DNA from: Gammaproteobacteria bacterium
GTDB taxonomy: Bacteria; Pseudomonadota; Gammaproteobacteria; Pseudomonadales; Halieaceae
Assembly (NCBI GenBank): GCA_009937065.1
Contig: JAACDF010000009.1
Coordinates: 1 to 64,000 of the forward strand
Length of the DNA: 64,000 bases
Reading direction: 5' to 3'
The notes under the pieces are model-generated. The model made no database searches and was not told the DNA's origin. It was given only the letters and a program-made list of their open reading frames with translations. The position numbers and the translations under genes were made by a program. Shown in pieces: positions 61,788 through 64,000 of the stretch; the stretch's first letter is position 1; each line of letters starts with the position of its first letter.

Positions 61788-62051
61788 TTACGGTGCTTCT
61801 GAACGAAGCATTGAATCTAATTGCTGGCGACGCTCCAGGCTATACAGTTCATCGCAGCCACCGACGTGCTGGTCGCCTATCCAGATCTGCGGCACACTCG
61901 TTGCCCCAGCCTTTGCGGCCATCTCGGCTCTCAGCCCTGGATTGCCATCAACAGGAATCTCTTCAAAGGCCACGCCCTTTCCGTTCAGCAGGCCTTTTGC
62001 TCTCAGGCAAAAGGGGCACCAACGGGTGGTGTAAATGGTAACGGCATTCAT
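61788..62051 (-). CDS. grxC: Glutaredoxin 3
   Basis: This glutathione-dependent thiol reductase is 87 residues long. It has the dithiol active site CPFC (YTTRWCPFCLRAKGLL), the cis-proline TSVPQIWI loop and GGCDELYSLERRQQLD, which bind glutathione. CPFC is one variation on the commoner CPYC. Its start overlaps the rhodanese stop by four bases (ATGA), so the two are coupled, and secB follows. Confidence 0.95.
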   Translation of the reverse strand: MNAVTIYTTRWCPFCLRAKGLLNGKGVAFEEIPVDGNPGLRAEMAAKAGATSVPQIWIGDQHVGGCDELYSLERRQQLDSMLRSEAP

Positions 62052-62470
62052 TTGCTAGTCACCGGCAAACGCAGCTCATCCCAGCTCATCATGCCTCCGG
62101 CCATACGGTGAGCATTGCCAAACCCACTTGCCCGGAGCTGTTTTACTGCGGCCGACGCACTGCTACCCATTCGACACACCACAATCACAGGCTTGTTTTT
62201 GTACGCTTCTAGCTCACCGATTCTGCCAGGCAAATTAGCTGAGGGTATGTTGATCGCCTCACTAATATGGGCGCGCTTGAACTCTTTCGAATCCCGAACG
62301 TCGAGAAAAATACCACCGCTTTTATTGGTCAGGTTAATGGCCTGTTGAGGGCTGAGTGCAGGACCCGCCTTTCGAGACTCGGTGAATAGCAGCAGATTCA
62401 GCGACAATAAGAGCGCGAATACCAGGAGCCATTGCTCGGAGATAAAAATTAAAAACTGGCTAAAAGACAC
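62048..62470 (-). CDS. Membrane-anchored rhodanese-like protein (YibN-like)
   Basis: From GTG 62470, with GAGAG seven bases upstream, the protein is 140 residues; a GTG at 62509 lacks a ribosome site. It has one N-terminal membrane helix (EQWLLVFALLLSLNLLLF) and a rhodanese domain with GIFLDVRDSKEFKRAHISEAINIPSANL and active-site loop VCRMGSSASAAV, where Cys is intact. Homologous to E. coli YibN, which lies in the same place before grxC and secB; in YibN the active cysteine is replaced, so this form may still be a sulfurtransferase. It is divergent from gpmI. Confidence 0.85.
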   Translation of the reverse strand: MSFSQFLIFISEQWLLVFALLLSLNLLLFTESRKAGPALSPQQAINLTNKSGGIFLDVRDSKEFKRAHISEAINIPSANLPGRIGELEAYKNKPVIVVCRMGSSASAAVKQLRASGFGNAHRMAGGMMSWDELRLPVTSK

Positions 62471-62632
62471 TGTTAGGCTCTCTGACTTAAATGCTTTCCC
62501 GGAGGGCACGCGCGAAAAGCGCAGAGTATACGTGCTTCAACAAGGGCTCTCCAGTAGCAGAATCACCGTCTAACGGGATGATCTGTAACATTCATCAGGC
62601 TAACATTGTCATGGTGAGCTTGAGGAAAAACC

Positions 62633-64000
62633 ATGTCATTCAACACAAACGCGTTCTCACCCACCCTTCTCGTCATTCTGGACGGATTCGGTTATCGCCA
62701 AGCGCCGGAAAATAATGCCATTTTCCACGCCCAAACACCGACCTTTGACCGTCTCTGGAAGACAGGTGAATCAACTCTCGTTTCGGGGTCAGGACTTGAT
62801 GTGGGGTTACCCGCAGGTCAGATGGGCAACTCCGAAGTCGGTCACATGAGCCTTGGATCTGGACGCATTATTTATCAAAGCATCACCCGAATCGACAAAG
62901 CCATCGAAGACGGTACCTTTACAGCCAATCCAGCCTTTATCAACGCAATCGACGCAGCTGTAGCGAGTCAATCTGCCGTGCATGTATTCGGACTCCTATC
63001 ACCGGGTGGCGTACATAGTCATGAAGAACATATTTTTGCAGCCCTTCGCATGGCAAAAGCGCGAGGTGCAGAGCGGATATTCCTGCACGCTTTCCTAGAC
63101 GGAAGGGACATGCCGCCTCGAAGTGCGACGGCCTCGTTGGCCAATGCAGATGAGGTCTTTGATGAAATTGGTGTTGGTAAAGTCGCTACTGTGCAAGGTC
63201 GCTATTTCGCAATGGATCGTGATAAGCGTTGGTCAAGGATAGAACCCGCTTATGACTTAGTGACTCAGGGAATTACAGAGTACGAATATGCCTCCACAAG
63301 GGAGGCTCTTATCGCCGCTTATGCAAGAGGTGAAAACGATGAATTTGTGACCCCTAGCCGCATTGGCGATGCAGTTAGGATTAATGACGGCGACAGCATT
63401 CTTTTCATGAACTTCCGTGCAGATCGTGCTCGACAACTGACGCAGGCCCTGACAGAGCCAGAGTTTTCAGAATTTGAACGCAAACATGTGCCCAATGCCG
63501 GTTTTGTTGCAACCACCGAATACTTCGAAGGCATCAATGCAACTGTGGCGTTCGAGCCTGACTTGATCGAAGACACGCTCGGTGCGGTCGTCGCCTCTTG
63601 CGGCTTGAGACAAGTGCGAATTGCGGAAACCGAAAAGTATGCGCACGTCACCTTTTTCTTTAGCGGTGGCCGCGAGTCAACTTTCAAGGGTGAAGACAGA
63701 GTGCTTATTCCCTCGCCTGATGTCGCCACCTATGACCTGAAACCCGAAATGTCAGCAGTCGAGGTAACAGACGCCATTATTGAGAGCATCGAAAACCGGT
63801 CGCACGAACTCGTAGTCGTCAACTTCGCCAACGGGGATATGGTTGGTCACACCGGCAATTTTGAGGCTGCTGTAAAGGCTGTGGAAACCTTGGATGCCTG
63901 TATCGCGCGAGTAGAAAAAGCCGTGCTTGCCGCAGATGGTCAAGCCTTGGTGACAGCAGATCATGGCAACTGCGAGCAAATGCACGATCACCATAGTGAA
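62633..64000 (+). CDS. gpmI: 2,3-bisphosphoglycerate-independent phosphoglycerate mutase (C-terminus outside window)
   Basis: GpmI interconverts 3- and 2-phosphoglycerate using two manganese ions. The start is ATG 62633 with TGAGGA about 8 bases upstream; 456 codons are present and the frame runs off the right edge, out of a usual 510-515. Motifs include the metal site LLVILDGFGYR, the phosphoserine nucleophile loop PAGQMGNSEVGHMSLGSGR, VHVFGLLSPGGVHSHEEH, LDGRDMPPRSA, NFRADRARQLTQAL and VTADHGNCEQM. The sequence is normal for the family and divergent from the rhodanese-grxC-secB run, as in E. coli. Confidence 0.95.
   Translation, partial: MSFNTNAFSPTLLVILDGFGYRQAPENNAIFHAQTPTFDRLWKTGESTLVSGSGLDVGLPAGQMGNSEVGHMSLGSGRIIYQSITRIDKAIEDGTFTANPAFINAIDAAVASQSAVHVFGLLSPGGVHSHEEHIFAALRMAKARGAERIFLHAFLDGRDMPPRSATASLANADEVFDEIGVGKVATVQGRYFAMDRDKRWSRIEPAYDLVTQGITEYEYASTREALIAAYARGENDEFVTPSRIGDAVRINDGDSILFMNFRADRARQLTQALTEPEFSEFERKHVPNAGFVATTEYFEGINATVAFEPDLIEDTLGAVVASCGLRQVRIAETEKYAHVTFFFSGGRESTFKGEDRVLIPSPDVATYDLKPEMSAVEVTDAIIESIENRSHELVVVNFANGDMVGHTGNFEAAVKAVETLDACIARVEKAVLAADGQALVTADHGNCEQMHDHHSE

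Overview
This window looks like chromosomal backbone of a free-living, probably marine gammaproteobacterium. The gene order matches Pseudomonas and relatives over long stretches: ponA divergent from pilMNOPQ-aroK-aroB, then gltB-gltD-hemE; rpmE, priA, argS, a SPOR protein, a DUF971 protein, ubiE-ubiJ-ubiB, hisI-hisE and tatABC; glnA, ntrB, ntrC, secB, grxC, a rhodanese and gpmI. Moderate GC, DUF3094 and DUF4124 proteins, a three-part transhydrogenase and an ECF sigma/ChrR module with lipid-modifying genes suggest the Cellvibrionales/Halieaceae (OM60/NOR5-like) area. That placement is inference. No rRNA, tRNA, CRISPR array, insertion sequence or prophage was seen.

Layout. 1-9.2 kb is an accessory-like mix: the start of a membrane sensor running off the left edge, a TerB protein, a lipoprotein arylsulfotransferase, a DUF1643 protein, a gene-poor stretch, a pair of small membrane proteins, DUF3094, ComF, a hexapeptide acyltransferase, a TrmB-like methyltransferase and cysE. 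9.2-22.9 kb is a minus-strand block: pilMNOPQ, aroKB, gltBD, hemE. 23.1-37.8 kb is almost all plus strand: ponA, then (after rpmE on the minus strand) priA, argS, SPOR, DUF971, ubiEJB, hisIE, tatABC and an ABC exporter. 37.8-40.9 kb holds a decayed SGNH-hydrolase fragment and the pnt transhydrogenase. 41.0-47.8 kb carries chrR and an ECF sigma gene facing a tightly packed run of FAD oxidoreductase, DUF1365, cyclopropane-fatty-acid synthase, NhaC antiporter and thioesterase. 47.9-56.4 kb has epmA, efp and serB facing a YtjB-position membrane protein, then parC, elaA and typA. 56.4-64 kb is the nitrogen regulon (glnA, DUF4124 gene, ntrB, ntrC), followed by rhodanese-grxC-secB and gpmI, which runs off the right edge.

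Genes that work together. The pil genes build the type IV pilus alignment complex and secretin. ubiE, ubiJ and ubiB serve ubiquinone synthesis. glnA, ntrB and ntrC form a nitrogen circuit whose sites can be read directly: a sigma-54 promoter with two NtrC-like sites before glnA, and a perfect NtrC-like palindrome before the DUF4124-ntrB-ntrC unit. The sigma/ChrR pair and its divergent lipid genes resemble the singlet-oxygen response of photosynthetic alphaproteobacteria, here physically linked to an NhaC antiporter and a hotdog thioesterase.

No clearly unprecedented multi-gene system was found. The points most worth a second look are the ChrR/CFA/NhaC locus with its perfect inverted repeat, the NtrC palindrome before the DUF4124 gene, the SGNH remnant, and a FliM-like N-terminal peptide on an unknown membrane protein.
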